Below the pieces are notes generated by a model. The model was not told where the DNA came from. It worked only from the letters and a program-made list of their open reading frames with translations, and did not search any database. A DNA stretch of 64,000 bases from Sphingobacteriales bacterium (GTDB lineage Bacteria > Bacteroidota > Bacteroidia > Chitinophagales > Chitinophagaceae). The stretch spans positions 62,001 to 126,000 of the forward strand of contig JAIXSZ010000014.1 of the NCBI GenBank assembly GCA_027484425.1, in the 5' to 3' direction. Shown in pieces: positions 35,601 through 48,100 of the stretch. A program made the position numbers and the translations under genes. How positions within the stretch are numbered: the first letter of the stretch is position 1; the number at the start of each line of letters is the position of its first letter.

Positions 35601-38600
35601 TTAGCGGAACGAGACTGATTACAGTTACCTCTACAGACCCTGCAAGACCTGACACCTGCGATCTGAGTAAGCTGAAATTAGTGTTTGCGCCACCAGCAAC
35701 GCCAGCAGTATTTTTTAATAAACTGCACCGTTTTATTCGCCTGTGGCGCACAGGTAAAATGTCGGTAGCTGATTGGGATAAGATATTTACTTCCTTACTC
35801 GTTACCAGTCTGAACACGACCGAATTCAATCTTATCGGACGTTTACTTCAATTTACTGAAAAATTACGGATGCGCCCTACTGAACTTGCGGGTTGGTGGT
35901 ACTACATGGATATACATCAGTATGTAGATTATACCAGTGAGTTGCAAAGCAAACAACCGTCAGTATACGATATGTTGTACAGGAACCGGGCAGTCCTTAA
36001 CTTGCCGCTGCCTGAATTTCACGATCTTGGGGGTATGGATCCGGCAAGTATCCCTCCGGGTAATTTACCTCCTTATTATAATGGATTCACCGCTGCCATA
36101 GCTGCTGCTAATAATATCAGGGAAACCGACCTGCTGCTGATCCTTACTTACATGGGCATCACGGATATGCTTACCCATGCGGTAACGCTGGATGAACTGA
36201 GTGCGATCTATAGTTTTTCTACCTTATGCCGTAAAACAGGCTATCAAGTTAGCGATATGCTGAAAGTGTTGTTTCTGTTGGATCTTGATATTGAGCTTCC
36301 AGTATCAAGCCAGATCGATATACCCGCAAGGCTCGATAACCTAGGCAGCATTTTAACAGCAATAGATGCAATAAACAGCTCTAGCCTCACACTTGCGGAA
36401 ATTGATTATCTCGTTGAAAACTTTGATGAACAGGGACCTTCAGCACCTGCGCCACTCAATATTCAGGCATTTTTTGAGAAACTCCGTAATGAATTGCAGA
36501 AGTTCCCTGTTTACACTGGAACCATTCCCCCGGTAGGAGCTGAAGAAACTACTGCCTATAATAAGCTGGTGAATATTATCTACCAGAGTTTCAGTAAAGA
36601 GTTTAATGTACCGTCTGAATGGGTAGCCACTTCAATGCAACTTTCTGACATCTCTTACCTGATCAGCTCCCTTTTTGTTACGTCGACTGTCCCATTGACA
36701 CCTCAAGAGCCGACGGTCTCAATATACGTATACCCGATGTATAAATTGGCGTATAAAATGGCATTTATTACTGCAAAATTCAGGCTCAATACACCTGAAT
36801 TCCAGTATTTATACACACAACCGACAACAGTTGGCTTCAATTTCGCTGCTTTGCCAGTAGCAGGTTTGGAGCCTCAACCTTCAGTCGGCAGTCTTTTCCG
36901 TGGCTTATTGCAGCTTTCACGCTGGATCAATGTCCGAGATAGGTTATCGTTGATTGAAGATCAGCTAGTACAATTGCTGAAAGCTGCTGTTGATGAAGTT
37001 GGGGATGTGAATATAAGTATGGCAGCATGGCAAGGCATAATAAACAGGGATCAGTGGGGTAATATGCTTATTGACCTGATCGGTGACCCAACACTTATTG
37101 TCGCATCTACTCCAGCGGGACTTCTGAACGCTCGTTTCCCGGAGGATTTTGTTCCGTCAACGCCTGCCAGCATCAGTAGATTATGGGGTATGATCGCCCT
37201 TATGGCAGGCTGTCTGCGTACCGGCTTAAAACCTGTAACGTTACAGGCAACCTTGATGCAAGGGCTGATTATGGCAGATTCTCATCAGGTTATTTTAGCT
37301 GCAAAGGGCAAACAGACGGAGGAAGAATGGGCTGCAATAGCCAAACCACTCAGAGATACGCTCAGAAAACAACAACGGGATGCGCTGGTCGGTTTTGTCG
37401 TAGCAAGACCTGACCCTGCTAATTTGCTGAACGTGCAAAAATGGCGCAACGTAAACGACCTATATGCATTTCTGCTCATTGATGTGGAAATGGAATCGTG
37501 CATGAAAACTTCACGCATCAAGCAGGCGATCAGCAGTGCCCAATTGTATGTAGACCGTGTTCAATTGGGTTTGGAGTATAGAAATGGTGACACCGCAAAC
37601 CGTATCACTATGCCTCCTAAAATGAAATATCAATGGGAGCAGTGGCGTTCTTGGTATCGAATATGGGAGGCAAACCGAAAGGTATTTCTTTATCCTGAAA
37701 ACTGGATCGAGCCGGAACTAAGGGACGACAAATCGATCTTTTTCCAAGAAATGGAGAACAAGCTTTTCCAAAGTGATGTAACCGACAGCCGTGCAGAAGA
37801 TGCCTTATTTGACTATTTGCGTAGGCTACAGGAAGTAGCCAAGCTCGAACCAATGGCCGTTTGTAATACCAAAGATCCGATAACTGCAAAAATCATTACG
37901 CATGTGGTAGCTCGGACCTTTGAAGAGCCTCATAAATACTTTTACCGTCGAATGGTCTATGGACAATGGACACCTTGGGAGCCATTGAACATAGAAGTAA
38001 AGGGTAATCACCTGACTATGATCGTATGGCGCAACCAGTTGTACCTGTTCTGGTTAACCATGCGTGAAAAACAAATACCCGGTAGGGCCAGTATAGTCAA
38101 CTACGTAATGGCAAATAATGGGTTCAGCAAGAGTAAGTGGTTCTATCATGACCTTGGAAAACCCAACTCAGATACCAGCGTCAACGAGGCCAGCCCAATG
38201 TATATCAAGCAGATCGAGATCACGGTCAATTGGAGCGAGTACAAGGATGGTCAATGGCAGGAACAGCAGATCGGCAAAGAGAAGATGACTCTTGACCTTA
38301 ACCCGATCATCAATGAGTATTACAAGAAGATGTTCCCGGCGGACGGGCCTTCTGGTACTGCGGTAAGTGGTTTGCCGTTTACAGGTGATGCCTTAAAATA
38401 TTATAACTACCTCACGAAAAACCGTTCATTAAATGTTGCTGAATTGGTGATGTCTAAGTTGTCGGTGCATTCTTCCACGGAAGCTGGCGACGGCAGCGTC
38501 ATTTTCCTTTTCATACAGATGACCAATGAGTTCAGCTCGGGTGTAGGGGAATACGGAGATAACATGCATACTTTCGTATTCTCTAAAGACAGGGGCGTTC

Positions 38601-41600
38601 AGGTATGGAATTCATGGTTTGGAGGAAGGTATAATGCGCCTAGCCGCACCGCATACAGGAATAATAAATTCATCAACTACTATCCGAAGCAAGCTGATGG
38701 ATCTTTGAACGAAATACTATGGGCTAATAATCTCGGACCCACGGCTGTCACTCCGTATTGTTATCCCGCAGAAGCTAATTATGGTACGCTGAACCTGCCA
38801 ATGAGGTACAGCGGGTATCAGATATTGCTTAAATCGCCTAATGGTCAGTATAATGTCTTCGGGTACTCCGATACAATACGCAACATGCGTTACGTATTAC
38901 AGAAAGGCTTCTTCTACCACGACGATAAAAATATATTTTTTGCGCAGCCTGTGCAAATATCCGGTTCTGGTGGAGCTTTGTCGCTTGCCGCAGCAGCAGA
39001 GACCGCAGCAGCATATTATTATTCGGGCATAAAATATTCCTCTTTTTATGCAGGGACTATCTCACTGACAGGAGTTTACTCTACCCAACAATTCTACTTC
39101 CAGTCTTTCTTTCATGGCAGGGTGAATGATTTTATGTGGAAGCTCAATAGCGGTGGCGTTAGTGGTTTCCTGGACATCAGTACCCAGGATCAGAATGACA
39201 TTCTTAATTTCCCGACATATAACCCGACATCGATAGTTTATGGCACAAGGGTGCCAACCAATAAGGTAGATTTTGCGTTCGATTCTGCCTATGGTGGTTA
39301 CAACTGGGAACTGTTTTTCCATATGCCATTGCTGATAGCCAAGCGATTGAGTGATAACCAGCAATATGAAGATGCCCGTAAATGGTATCATTACATTTTT
39401 GATCCCACTTGCAATGTGGATGCTAACGGCAGCATATCCCATTCCAAACAAAGGTTCTGGAGATTCCGTCCATTTTACGATGCGGCAGGTGCTGCCATAT
39501 CAAGTGTTGATGACTTACTGGCTCAGATACATTCCGGCAATGCAGCAGCTTTAGATCAGCTGTATACGTGGATGGATAATCCTTTCAAGCCACATGTTAT
39601 TGCACGGATGCGCATATTGGCATACATGAAGAATGTCGTGATGTGCTATATGGACAATCTGATAGCGTGGGCAGACCAGCTATACAGACAGGATACCCTT
39701 GAATCAATCAACAAGGCCACCAATCTGTACATAGTTGTTGCTAATATCCTTGGAGACAAGCCGCAGGAAGTACCTAAGCGATTAACTACCGGACCAAGAA
39801 CATTCAGCGAGCTGGCGGCAGCCGGTCTGGATGCCTTCTCGAATGCTATGGTTGGTGTTGAAAATTACATTGATCCCAACTCCGGTTCACTTTTTGCTAC
39901 AGGAACGGGTGGCGGACCAGTGAAAGGAGATACACCTCCATTGATCAAGTTATTCTACTATTGCCTGCCGAACAATCCGAAACTATTGGCCTATTGGGAT
40001 ATTATTGCCAGCAGGTTGTTTAATATCAGAAATTGCCGCAACATAAACGGTCAGGTTCGGGAATTACCATTATTCGATGCGCCTATAGATCCCGCTTTGT
40101 TGGTAAGGGCTGCGGCAGCAGGTATTGATGCCAGCAGTGTATTGGACGACCTGAGCACCCCTCCAATGCCCTACCGTTTCACTGTCATGTTGCAAAAAGC
40201 CAATGAGCTTTGCAATGACGTCAAGGCGTTTGGTGCTGCGCTATTGTCTGCATTAGAGAAAAAAGATGCGGAAGAACTTGCGCTTTTGCGTTCCGGACAT
40301 GAAATAGCTGTTCTGGAAAGCATGAAGCGAATGAAACAGGTAGCTATAGAAGAGGCTTCGGCAAACATTGAGGCTTTGGTGAAATCTAAGGACGTTGCGC
40401 AGCTACGCTTTACCTATTACAGTACAAGGGTTTATAAAAATGCAAGAGAAATTGAACACCTTGCATTGTTGGATCAGGCTCAGCGGCACCAGAATGCAGC
40501 AAGTATCCTGAATGCCGTTGCATCTGTCGTAGCCATCATACCTGAATTTAATGCCCAGGTACCTATGTCAATCGGTCCGAGTTTCGGAGGAAGGGAGCTT
40601 AGCGCAGTATTCAGCGCATTGAGTACCATACAGTCCATGAAGGCCAGTATTAAAAATAATCAGGCAAGCAAAGCTGTAACAGAGGCTGGTTATGAGCGCA
40701 GACGTGACGATTGGCAGTTTCAGGCAGAAAGTGCAGCTAAGGAGATCATCCAGATAGAAAAACAGATCATCGCTGCTCAAATACGTAAAAACATGGCAGA
40801 AAGAGATCTGGCTACACAAGAGTTACAGATCACAAACGCCAAATCCGTTGATGAGTACATGCATGAGAAATATACCAACATGGAACTCTACAGCTGGATG
40901 GTGGGGCAAATATCTTCATCTTACTTCCAGTCTTACCAGTTTGCCTACGATGTGGCTAAACGTGCCGAGAAGAATTTGAATTTCGAAGTTCCATGGGTAT
41001 CGACACCGGGAACAGGATTTATTCGATTTGGTTACTGGGATAGTCTGAAAAAAGGATTGTTGAGCGGAGAAAAAATGCAATATGACCTTCGGAAAATGGA
41101 AATGGCTTATTTGGAAGCCAATACCCGTGAACTTGAGTTGACAAAGCATTTTTCATTGGCGATGGAAGATCCTGCGCAACTGCTCACTTTGCGGTCTTCG
41201 GGAATGTGTCAGCTGATCTGTACACAGGATATGTTCGATCTTGACTATCCCGGCCATTATAACCGAAGAGTAAAATCGGTGAGTATTTCTATCCCGTGTG
41301 TTGCAGGACCATACACGACCATTGCCGCAACGCTGACGCAAAGTGCCGCTGCTATTGAAGATGCGGCAGGTGCAATTACTGCAGGATACACATCTCCATC
41401 TATTGTTGCTTTGAGCGGTGCCCAAAACGATAGCGGAATGTTTGAGTTAAACCTCAAGGATGAACGTTACCTGCCATTCGAAGGAAGCGGCGCATTATGT
41501 ACCTGGCATCTTAGTTTAATGGATGAGGAAATTTTACGCCAATTTGATTACAATACCATTTCAGACATAATCATTCATGTAAAATATACCGCAGCGTACA

Positions 41601-42118
41601 GCGACACCAAACGTACAACACGCACGGCTGAGCTTAGGGATGCAGTTATAGGAGACGGAGTTACTCCAATTGACCTGCCAAGGTACTTTAGCCTGAAACA
41701 TGAGTTTGCAGACGGATGGTTTGCATTTGGCAACGCATTCCCAACCGATGGCGATACCCAAATGGAGATAGTAGTAGATGCTGGCATGTTCCCATTCCTG
41801 TCTAACGGCAAGGACATAACGGTGAAACAGTGGGAGATCATGCTCAAACCATCCTCGCCACTCTCCCACACTTATAAACTGGAAGTGGATTATGCAGGAT
41901 TAACCAGCCCTTTATTGTCTGGTTCATTGAATACAGCGAGCAATTTTGCTGCAACAATGACGCTAACGCCTGTTGCATCTATCGCAGCCGGTGGAAGCAT
42001 CATGTTCAAGCTAAGACTAATAGATCAATCAACATTGCCCGACCCTGAACCTGTTAACATGAGTGAATTGCTTGATGACATATATGTTGTAGCCACTTAC
42101 AATCTGTCTTTGCCATAG
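32675..42118 (+). CDS. Tc toxin A subunit (TcA), receptor-binding and pore-forming injector
   Basis: TcA forms the pentameric bell whose central channel pierces target membranes and injects the effector held by TcB-TcC. From ATG 32675 (MPNTQLIING) the product has 3147 residues. Two transthyretin-like beta domains fill roughly 1-200. The VRP1/SpvA-type stretch with YCACEQC (Cys697-Cys702) and SPAAYFTDIMNF follows. A middle region resembles the TcA neuraminidase-like and receptor-binding parts (HVVARTFEEPHKYFYRRMVYGQWTPWEPL). A long helical channel region spans about 2500-2840, and the conserved TcB-binding domain starts at FDLDYPGHYNRR (from 2854). There is no signal peptide. The stop is 48 bp before the TcB-TcC gene, so the two are co-transcribed. 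An in-frame ATG at 32531 would add 48 unlikely residues. Confidence 0.92.
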   Translation: MPNTQLIINGKVQFSPNTLTLEQTRVEIWDNAGTYGLIGTAYTDKAGAFRAYFNSPISDLINSATIVPKYKTFYNNKEVANSPAIQQNITVLTISEGAFDIIVQDFDTQEIATYLTVWGKITAESGVAATFLTVDVYEQEFRSETLLAQAVTDLNGEYSVKVNMRNIGHAAVLDSRGIIINVTNQNNKLGSSEVVYLDGTDQLQINLTLDTQNYTPAPVFDNLINKITYVINGTTFSDFAENVDFDNTPVAPDDTVGLPLDKEYLSKGYGNGNGELDYVARAAGCSLLDVQQITRSLQFAQLCDVAHDMMYALTTTKEVSANPATVMLEDEMRTTIAQAIENNTISDKTPQEIDDFVTGVVDFQITATKNILITEEQYTIGTVLNSIFGGQNPEADTTQFLQLYGVKQNDIDIFWDEYFTISPTKAELANRGLQLATLTGFQPEMIASLMTDTAQGMYTISEWSQTDWFDYISDVSTQAQKLCVPQAIIGDLTDETEIKTLYAKKLRSLAQDKFPLTGFKVLLQNQQSGSQLIPDAGIRQQAVTFITNNPSFDLRVNNVYDINTDNPNVNMTGIQDVEDVQQAMAPIQRMFRLVGGNPDASAKLIIDSLHTYAAISAVPSDDFATSYASLLGSRDAAYAAHAKGTMLAATAMGTFTGMYQSSAQQQIGVFAWPHSSNPPVVHVDPNIKNLFGSTSYCACEQCLSVYSPAAYFTDIMNFLKAGLPGVTPNVYSELIRRRPDLEHIDMTCKNTNTLMPYIDLVIELLEGIILKRFSQPSIAVPPSYQTSGTALELAAHPEHVYKQASTVGGVYTWQYLDFPDYVKAYDPLSYGSNNKNLSNVVYPFNLPFSLPAAETRTYLGYLGYTRYEMMRLFQPYYLPTTISDFDLYSELLGLTAEESKIVTDAHSLSANTWLFYGFTSSAVTNFIDPADMSAPLISGLWSDLLAGRMDILIQQLQVTYKEFLQFLTSDFLNKRVSGTRLITVTSTDPARPDTCDLSKLKLVFAPPATPAVFFNKLHRFIRLWRTGKMSVADWDKIFTSLLVTSLNTTEFNLIGRLLQFTEKLRMRPTELAGWWYYMDIHQYVDYTSELQSKQPSVYDMLYRNRAVLNLPLPEFHDLGGMDPASIPPGNLPPYYNGFTAAIAAANNIRETDLLLILTYMGITDMLTHAVTLDELSAIYSFSTLCRKTGYQVSDMLKVLFLLDLDIELPVSSQIDIPARLDNLGSILTAIDAINSSSLTLAEIDYLVENFDEQGPSAPAPLNIQAFFEKLRNELQKFPVYTGTIPPVGAEETTAYNKLVNIIYQSFSKEFNVPSEWVATSMQLSDISYLISSLFVTSTVPLTPQEPTVSIYVYPMYKLAYKMAFITAKFRLNTPEFQYLYTQPTTVGFNFAALPVAGLEPQPSVGSLFRGLLQLSRWINVRDRLSLIEDQLVQLLKAAVDEVGDVNISMAAWQGIINRDQWGNMLIDLIGDPTLIVASTPAGLLNARFPEDFVPSTPASISRLWGMIALMAGCLRTGLKPVTLQATLMQGLIMADSHQVILAAKGKQTEEEWAAIAKPLRDTLRKQQRDALVGFVVARPDPANLLNVQKWRNVNDLYAFLLIDVEMESCMKTSRIKQAISSAQLYVDRVQLGLEYRNGDTANRITMPPKMKYQWEQWRSWYRIWEANRKVFLYPENWIEPELRDDKSIFFQEMENKLFQSDVTDSRAEDALFDYLRRLQEVAKLEPMAVCNTKDPITAKIITHVVARTFEEPHKYFYRRMVYGQWTPWEPLNIEVKGNHLTMIVWRNQLYLFWLTMREKQIPGRASIVNYVMANNGFSKSKWFYHDLGKPNSDTSVNEASPMYIKQIEITVNWSEYKDGQWQEQQIGKEKMTLDLNPIINEYYKKMFPADGPSGTAVSGLPFTGDALKYYNYLTKNRSLNVAELVMSKLSVHSSTEAGDGSVIFLFIQMTNEFSSGVGEYGDNMHTFVFSKDRGVQVWNSWFGGRYNAPSRTAYRNNKFINYYPKQADGSLNEILWANNLGPTAVTPYCYPAEANYGTLNLPMRYSGYQILLKSPNGQYNVFGYSDTIRNMRYVLQKGFFYHDDKNIFFAQPVQISGSGGALSLAAAAETAAAYYYSGIKYSSFYAGTISLTGVYSTQQFYFQSFFHGRVNDFMWKLNSGGVSGFLDISTQDQNDILNFPTYNPTSIVYGTRVPTNKVDFAFDSAYGGYNWELFFHMPLLIAKRLSDNQQYEDARKWYHYIFDPTCNVDANGSISHSKQRFWRFRPFYDAAGAAISSVDDLLAQIHSGNAAALDQLYTWMDNPFKPHVIARMRILAYMKNVVMCYMDNLIAWADQLYRQDTLESINKATNLYIVVANILGDKPQEVPKRLTTGPRTFSELAAAGLDAFSNAMVGVENYIDPNSGSLFATGTGGGPVKGDTPPLIKLFYYCLPNNPKLLAYWDIIASRLFNIRNCRNINGQVRELPLFDAPIDPALLVRAAAAGIDASSVLDDLSTPPMPYRFTVMLQKANELCNDVKAFGAALLSALEKKDAEELALLRSGHEIAVLESMKRMKQVAIEEASANIEALVKSKDVAQLRFTYYSTRVYKNAREIEHLALLDQAQRHQNAASILNAVASVVAIIPEFNAQVPMSIGPSFGGRELSAVFSALSTIQSMKASIKNNQASKAVTEAGYERRRDDWQFQAESAAKEIIQIEKQIIAAQIRKNMAERDLATQELQITNAKSVDEYMHEKYTNMELYSWMVGQISSSYFQSYQFAYDVAKRAEKNLNFEVPWVSTPGTGFIRFGYWDSLKKGLLSGEKMQYDLRKMEMAYLEANTRELELTKHFSLAMEDPAQLLTLRSSGMCQLICTQDMFDLDYPGHYNRRVKSVSISIPCVAGPYTTIAATLTQSAAAIEDAAGAITAGYTSPSIVALSGAQNDSGMFELNLKDERYLPFEGSGALCTWHLSLMDEEILRQFDYNTISDIIIHVKYTAAYSDTKRTTRTAELRDAVIGDGVTPIDLPRYFSLKHEFADGWFAFGNAFPTDGDTQMEIVVDAGMFPFLSNGKDITVKQWEIMLKPSSPLSHTYKLEVDYAGLTSPLLSGSLNTASNFAATMTLTPVASIAAGGSIMFKLRLIDQSTLPDPEPVNMSELLDDIYVVATYNLSLP

Positions 42119-42166
42119 TCAGGTAAAATGGTTAGCGTTATTTATTAGCAACTAAAAATGTGAGTC

Positions 42167-45100
42167 ATGAGTAATACACCCGATCCAAAGCAAGATCAGG
42201 CTAATGCTGGTGGTGGTGACCACCAGCAAGGCCATCCGTTAGACAGATATACCGTATCTCCCAAGGGAGATGATAACGAAGATAAAAGTCCTTATTACAA
42301 GCCCTCTGCCCCGGTCATTTCGATGCCCAAAGGCGGTGGTGCGCTAAAAGGTATTGATGAGAAATTCGAAGTGAACGCAGTTAACGGCACCTCTTCGCTC
42401 AGCGTGCCGTTGCCACTCACTCCCGGTAGAGGTGGGTTCAACCCGTCTCTAAGCCTGAGTTACAACTCAGGTTCCGGCAACAGCGAGTTTGGTCTGGGCT
42501 GGTCACTGGGCTTGCCTGCTATACAGCGAAAGACAGACAAGAAGCTGCCCATGTATAACGATGCGGATGAAAGCGACGTTTTCGTTATGGCGGGTGCTGA
42601 AGACCTTGTGCCGTTGATGTATGAAGACAGCGGTGTTTGGCTTAGAGATACCTTTACCAGCGGCGATTATATTATTAAGCGATATCGACCCCGTATAGAA
42701 GGGCTATGGGCACGTATTGAGCATGTCACGAAGAGTGGCACAATTGGGAGCTGGTGGAAGGTGACCACTAAGGAAAATGTCGTTACTTTTTATGGTCTCA
42801 CGCCCGAGGCTCGATTGAGCGACCCTGCCGACAGCAGGCGTATTTTTCGCTGGCTGCCTCAGGTGAGTTATGACAACAAGGGCAATATTTCCGTTTACGG
42901 TTACACTGCCGAGAACCTCATCAATGTAAAAGAAAGTCCGCATGAGCACAACCGTCTGAACGGTTACGCTCCCATTGCCAATATCTACCTCAAAAGCGTG
43001 CAATATTGTAACCGCACTCATTGGCAACCTGCCACGCCCGACACCTATGATATAAGCGCAGAGCTGCCGGCTACGTCAGACTTTTTGATGGAGGCGGTAC
43101 TGGATTATGGCGATCATAATGGCGATGCACCTACCCCAACACCGTCCGGCTTATGGCCACTGCGCAAAGACCCTTTCTCTGACTTCCATGCGGGTTTTGA
43201 GGTGCGTACCTACCGCAAATGCCAGCGTGTGCTGATGTTCCACTATTTTGATGAGCTAGATGGCGGCAACCCTGTACTGGTGCGTTCCCTTGACCTTACT
43301 TACAGGCCAGATACTACCGCTTTCCTTGAAGCCGATTTTATTACGGCTATCGGGCAAACCGGTTATATGCTTAAACCCGGTGGTGGCTACTACAGCAAGT
43401 CCCTGCCGCCAATCACAATGGACTACCAGCCGTTGGTATGGGATCATACCGTCCATAATGTAAGCCCCGGCGATAGTAAAAATGCACCACAGGGGCTTAC
43501 TGGCCCTTACCAGTGGATAGACCTATGGGGAGAAGGGCTGCCGGGTATCCTTACCGAACAGGGGCACGGCTGGTTCTACAAGCGAAACCTTGGTGACGGT
43601 CATTTTACACCTGCTCTTACGGTAGCCCCTAAGCCTTCATTACAAGGACTGGGGAGCAACCTCCAATGGCAAGACCTCGACGCTGATGGCCGCAGGCAGT
43701 TAGTGAGTATGGAAGGTCCGCTACAGGGGTTCTATGAGCTGGATGATGATCAGCACTGGCAGTCGTTCCGGGCATTCAAGCATAAGATCAACATTGACTG
43801 GAAAAGCCCTTATACCCGAATGCTCGACCTCGACGGCGATGGCCGTGCAGATGTGCTGATCACCGAAGATCGGGTGTGGAAGTGGTATGAGAACGAGGGT
43901 AAGGAGGGACATGTGGAAGGTGGCTATTTTTCGACAGGCTTTGATGAGGAAAAGGCACCAAGGCTGTTGCATAACGATATGGTGCAGACCATATTCCTTG
44001 CTGACATGAACGGAGATGGCCTTACAGATATAGTACGTATCAAGAACAGGGAAGTATGCTACTGGCCTAATAAAGGATATGGCCGCTTTGGAGCCAAGGT
44101 GGTCATGAGCAATGCACCGCTCTTTGACAGGCCAGACATTTTTAATCCTTTGTACATCACTTTGGCAGATGTCAGCGGAACAGGCGCACCCGACCTAATA
44201 TATCTGGGCAAAAATAGCTGTCGGGTATGGATCAACCAGTCGGGTAATGCGTTCAGCGAAGCGTATGATATAGTTCCTTTGCCGGGCATAGACCCTCAAA
44301 GCAAGGTGATGGTGGCTGATTTTCTGGGTAATGGCACGGCTTGCATTGTATGGAGTTCTCCTTTGCCACAGTATGCGAATGCACCGATGCGCTATGTTGA
44401 CCTAATGGGTGGCAAAAAGCCTTTTCTGATGACCACCTACCAAAATGGCATGGGCAAAAGCGTGACGGTACAGTATAAACAGTCTACCAAATACTATCTG
44501 GAAGACAGGCTGGAAGGAAAGGAATGGGCAACAAAACTCCCATACCCGGTACATTGCGTGGAAAAGATCACCACCGCCGATGCGGTAAGCGAAACTCAAT
44601 ACACCCAGCTGTTCAGCTATCACCATGGCTATTATGACCACGAGGAGCGGGAATTTCGTGGTTTTGGCAGGGTGGAAACCATAGACACGGATAAGGCAGT
44701 CATTGATGAGACTACCTCCCTCGACCAGTACCCTGTACTTACCAAGACCTGGTATCATACGGGCGCATGGATGCGTGACAGAACGCTGCATGAAGCATTT
44801 GAGACCGAGTACTACCCGACCACATGGGCAGAGCTGCCAAAGGCACCATGGCTGGAAGACCCGCTCAACCCACAGGAGCAGCGGGAAGCCTACAGAGCGT
44901 TAAAAGGGCAGTCGCTACGGCAAGAGGTATATGGCATGGACGGTTCATCGCTGGCTGGAGTGCCCTATGCTGTGACAACCAATTCCTATGCAGTTAAGAA
45001 AATACAGCCGTTATCAGACAACAGATACGCCAGCTTTATCAGCTACCAGCGGGAAAGTTTATCTTGGAGTGCGGAGCGGGACGTGGCAGACCCGAGAGTG

Positions 45101-48100
45101 GCGCACCAGCTTACGCTGGAAGTCGATGCGTTGGGCAATTTACTGCGCTCGGCAACCATTGCATACCCAAGGGTGAGCATACCCGCAGGTACACCTGTTA
45201 AAGTGGCTGAGATACAGCAGAAAATGCTGGCTACCTATACCATCAATCTATATACCAATGATGTAATGACCGGTGGTTACCACCTGCGTGTAGCGTATGA
45301 GGCGATCACTTATGAGCTGACAGGCGTATCCACAACAGCCCCGTTATGGACATGTGAAGCATTAAATGCGGCTATTGCTGGTGCAACCGAGATAGCCTAT
45401 ACAGATACACCTTCACCAGTTACAGCCGAGATACGGCCTATTAACCATACCCGTACACTTTTCGAGGACAACAATTGTACCGGACCGTTGGCTTTAGGTA
45501 CAATAGCTTCGTTTGCATTGCCTTATACGCAATACACGCTGGCGTTTACCGATGGTATACTTACTCACGCTGATTATTATGACGGGCGGGTGACAGGAGC
45601 CATGCTAAGTGTCGGTGGCTATCTGCGTGAGGACACTATCCCGGGTTTTGGCAGCACCGATATGACAAAATGGTGGCTGCCAGGCGGCACCCAAGATACT
45701 GACACCACACATTTTTACACGCAGACGGTTTTTTATGACCCATGGGGCAATGCTACAACCATAACCTACTGGAATAACAGCGGAACCAATTACTACCTGC
45801 TGCCCCACACCACTACCGATGCCGTAGGCAATGTGACTACGGTCAATGCCTACAACTGGTACAACCTTCAGCCCACTCGCATCAAAGATATTAACGATAA
45901 CGAAGGGTATACTTTATACGATGCATTAGGTATGCCGGTGGCTGCCGCCATGATGGAAAAGGATGGCAGCACTATCGGAGACACACTGGCAGGTATTGAT
46001 CCTGATGATGTTACCGATTTAGCTAATCAAGCAGCGTTCTTTACCGATCCTGAGAGCGTGGCGGCCGACTTACTGAAGGGAGCCACATGGCGTTGCGTTT
46101 ATGATCTCTCTGCCAGCCCGGTAGCTGTAGGCATGGTCGCCCGTGAGCGGCACTACAGCGATATGGCGGTAAGCCCAATGCTGGTGAACCTCACCTATAC
46201 GGACGGTATGGGGCGAATTGCCATGAAAAAAGTACAAGCAGCACCAGCCGAAGGCAGCACGGAAGTGCGCTGGATAGGCAGCGGCAAGGTGATATACAAC
46301 AATAAGGGCAAGGAGGTAATGCAATATGAGCCTTACTTTACCGATACACCATTGTTCGATCTTGCTGAATATGCCGCTACACATGGCGTAAGCCCGAAGC
46401 TACATTATGATGCGCTGGGCAGGGTGAAGCGGACGGATATGCCTGATGGCACGTTCAGCAAAACCGAGTGGGATGCATGGAAAATGGCGCAGTATGATGC
46501 GAATGATACCGTAGATGATAGCGCATGGTACATAGCATCCTTGGCCGGAACTACGGAACAACAAGATGCTGCCAACAAGGCACACAAACATTATAACACA
46601 CCAACTGTAAGCCATTTGGATACGCTTGGGCGTGAATTTTACACGATCCTGCACGACCGTTATCCTGACCCAACGACATGGACAGACTTTTATTATCCGA
46701 GCTGGACGGAACTGGATATCCGTGGAGAAAGGTTAGCTATCCATGATGCACGTTTGCTCACGCCACAAATGTATAGCTATAGCCTGCTCAAGGTCGTAGT
46801 CCAACAGAAAAGTATGGACAGTGGGTTGCAGCATATACTGTCCGATGCAATGGGGCATCCCTTATATGGCTGGGATGCTGATGAGCGACAATTTCGCTTT
46901 AGCTATGATGAGCTACGCCGACAGCTTACAAAAGAAGTGACACCAGATGGGGGGAGCACCAAAGTGTTGGAAGTAACTCAATACGGAGAGGGCGTTACGG
47001 ACGATACGTTGCACAACCTGAGAGGCCAGATACATAAAATTTATGATGGCGCAGGCTTGCTGGAGTTTACCAACTATGATTTTGGTCAAAAGGCACTTTC
47101 AGTAATACGTACTTATGTCGAGGACTTTACAATGCATCCTGATTGGACATCAATTGGTAGTGTGGCCATGGAAAGTGTGGACTATACCACCCAAACGACC
47201 TATGATGCTTTTGAACGGGTACTTACAAAAACTACACCAGACGGCGGAATTACTACTTACACATATGAGCGGACGGGTTTACTATTTAGTGTGCGGGTTG
47301 ATAATGTGCATAGCCTTGATACTGAAATTATCAATGAGGTCTATTGCAATGCCAAAGGACAGAGGTTGAAGGTGAAGTTCGAAAATGGCGCAACTACAAC
47401 TTATGCTTATGACGCTGACAGCTTCAGGGTAACGAGGATCAAGACAACCCGGAGCAGCGATAGTGCCATTCTACAAGACCTGAACTACTGGTATGATCCT
47501 GTAGGAAACATTACCCTACAAACAGATGATGCACAGCAAAGTGTGTACTATGATAACACCGTAGCAGACCCCAAAAACGATTATACGTACGATGCGCTAT
47601 ACAGGTTGATCAGGTGCGAAGGGCGGGAACATGCAGGTAGCAATGCGCCTATAAGCTACAACGACAGTACCCGAATTGGGAAAGCACCATTACCAACCGA
47701 CGCTTCAGCAATGCGGCGGTATGTGCAGTACTACAAATATGACGAGGTAGGTAATATGCTGCAAATGAAGCATACTACTACAGGCGGAACAGGTAACTGG
47801 ACTAGGAATTTTGTTATCAGCGGCACTACTAACCGGCTTACGGAAAGCAGTATAGGCAGTAATGGAACAGGTACTGAGTCTTACGACTATGATAGCCGTG
47901 GCAACATGGTAAATGGGATGAACCATCTGCTGTCAATGAACTATAACGATGAGAACAGGTTGGAGCAAGTAGAAATAACCAGCACTCATATAGCCTATTA
48001 CCAATACGACCATGACGGACAACGGATAAGGAAGGTAATTACTAATACTGCCGCTGCTATTAAACAAGTGAGGAAGTATGTGGGAGATTGGGAAGTATAT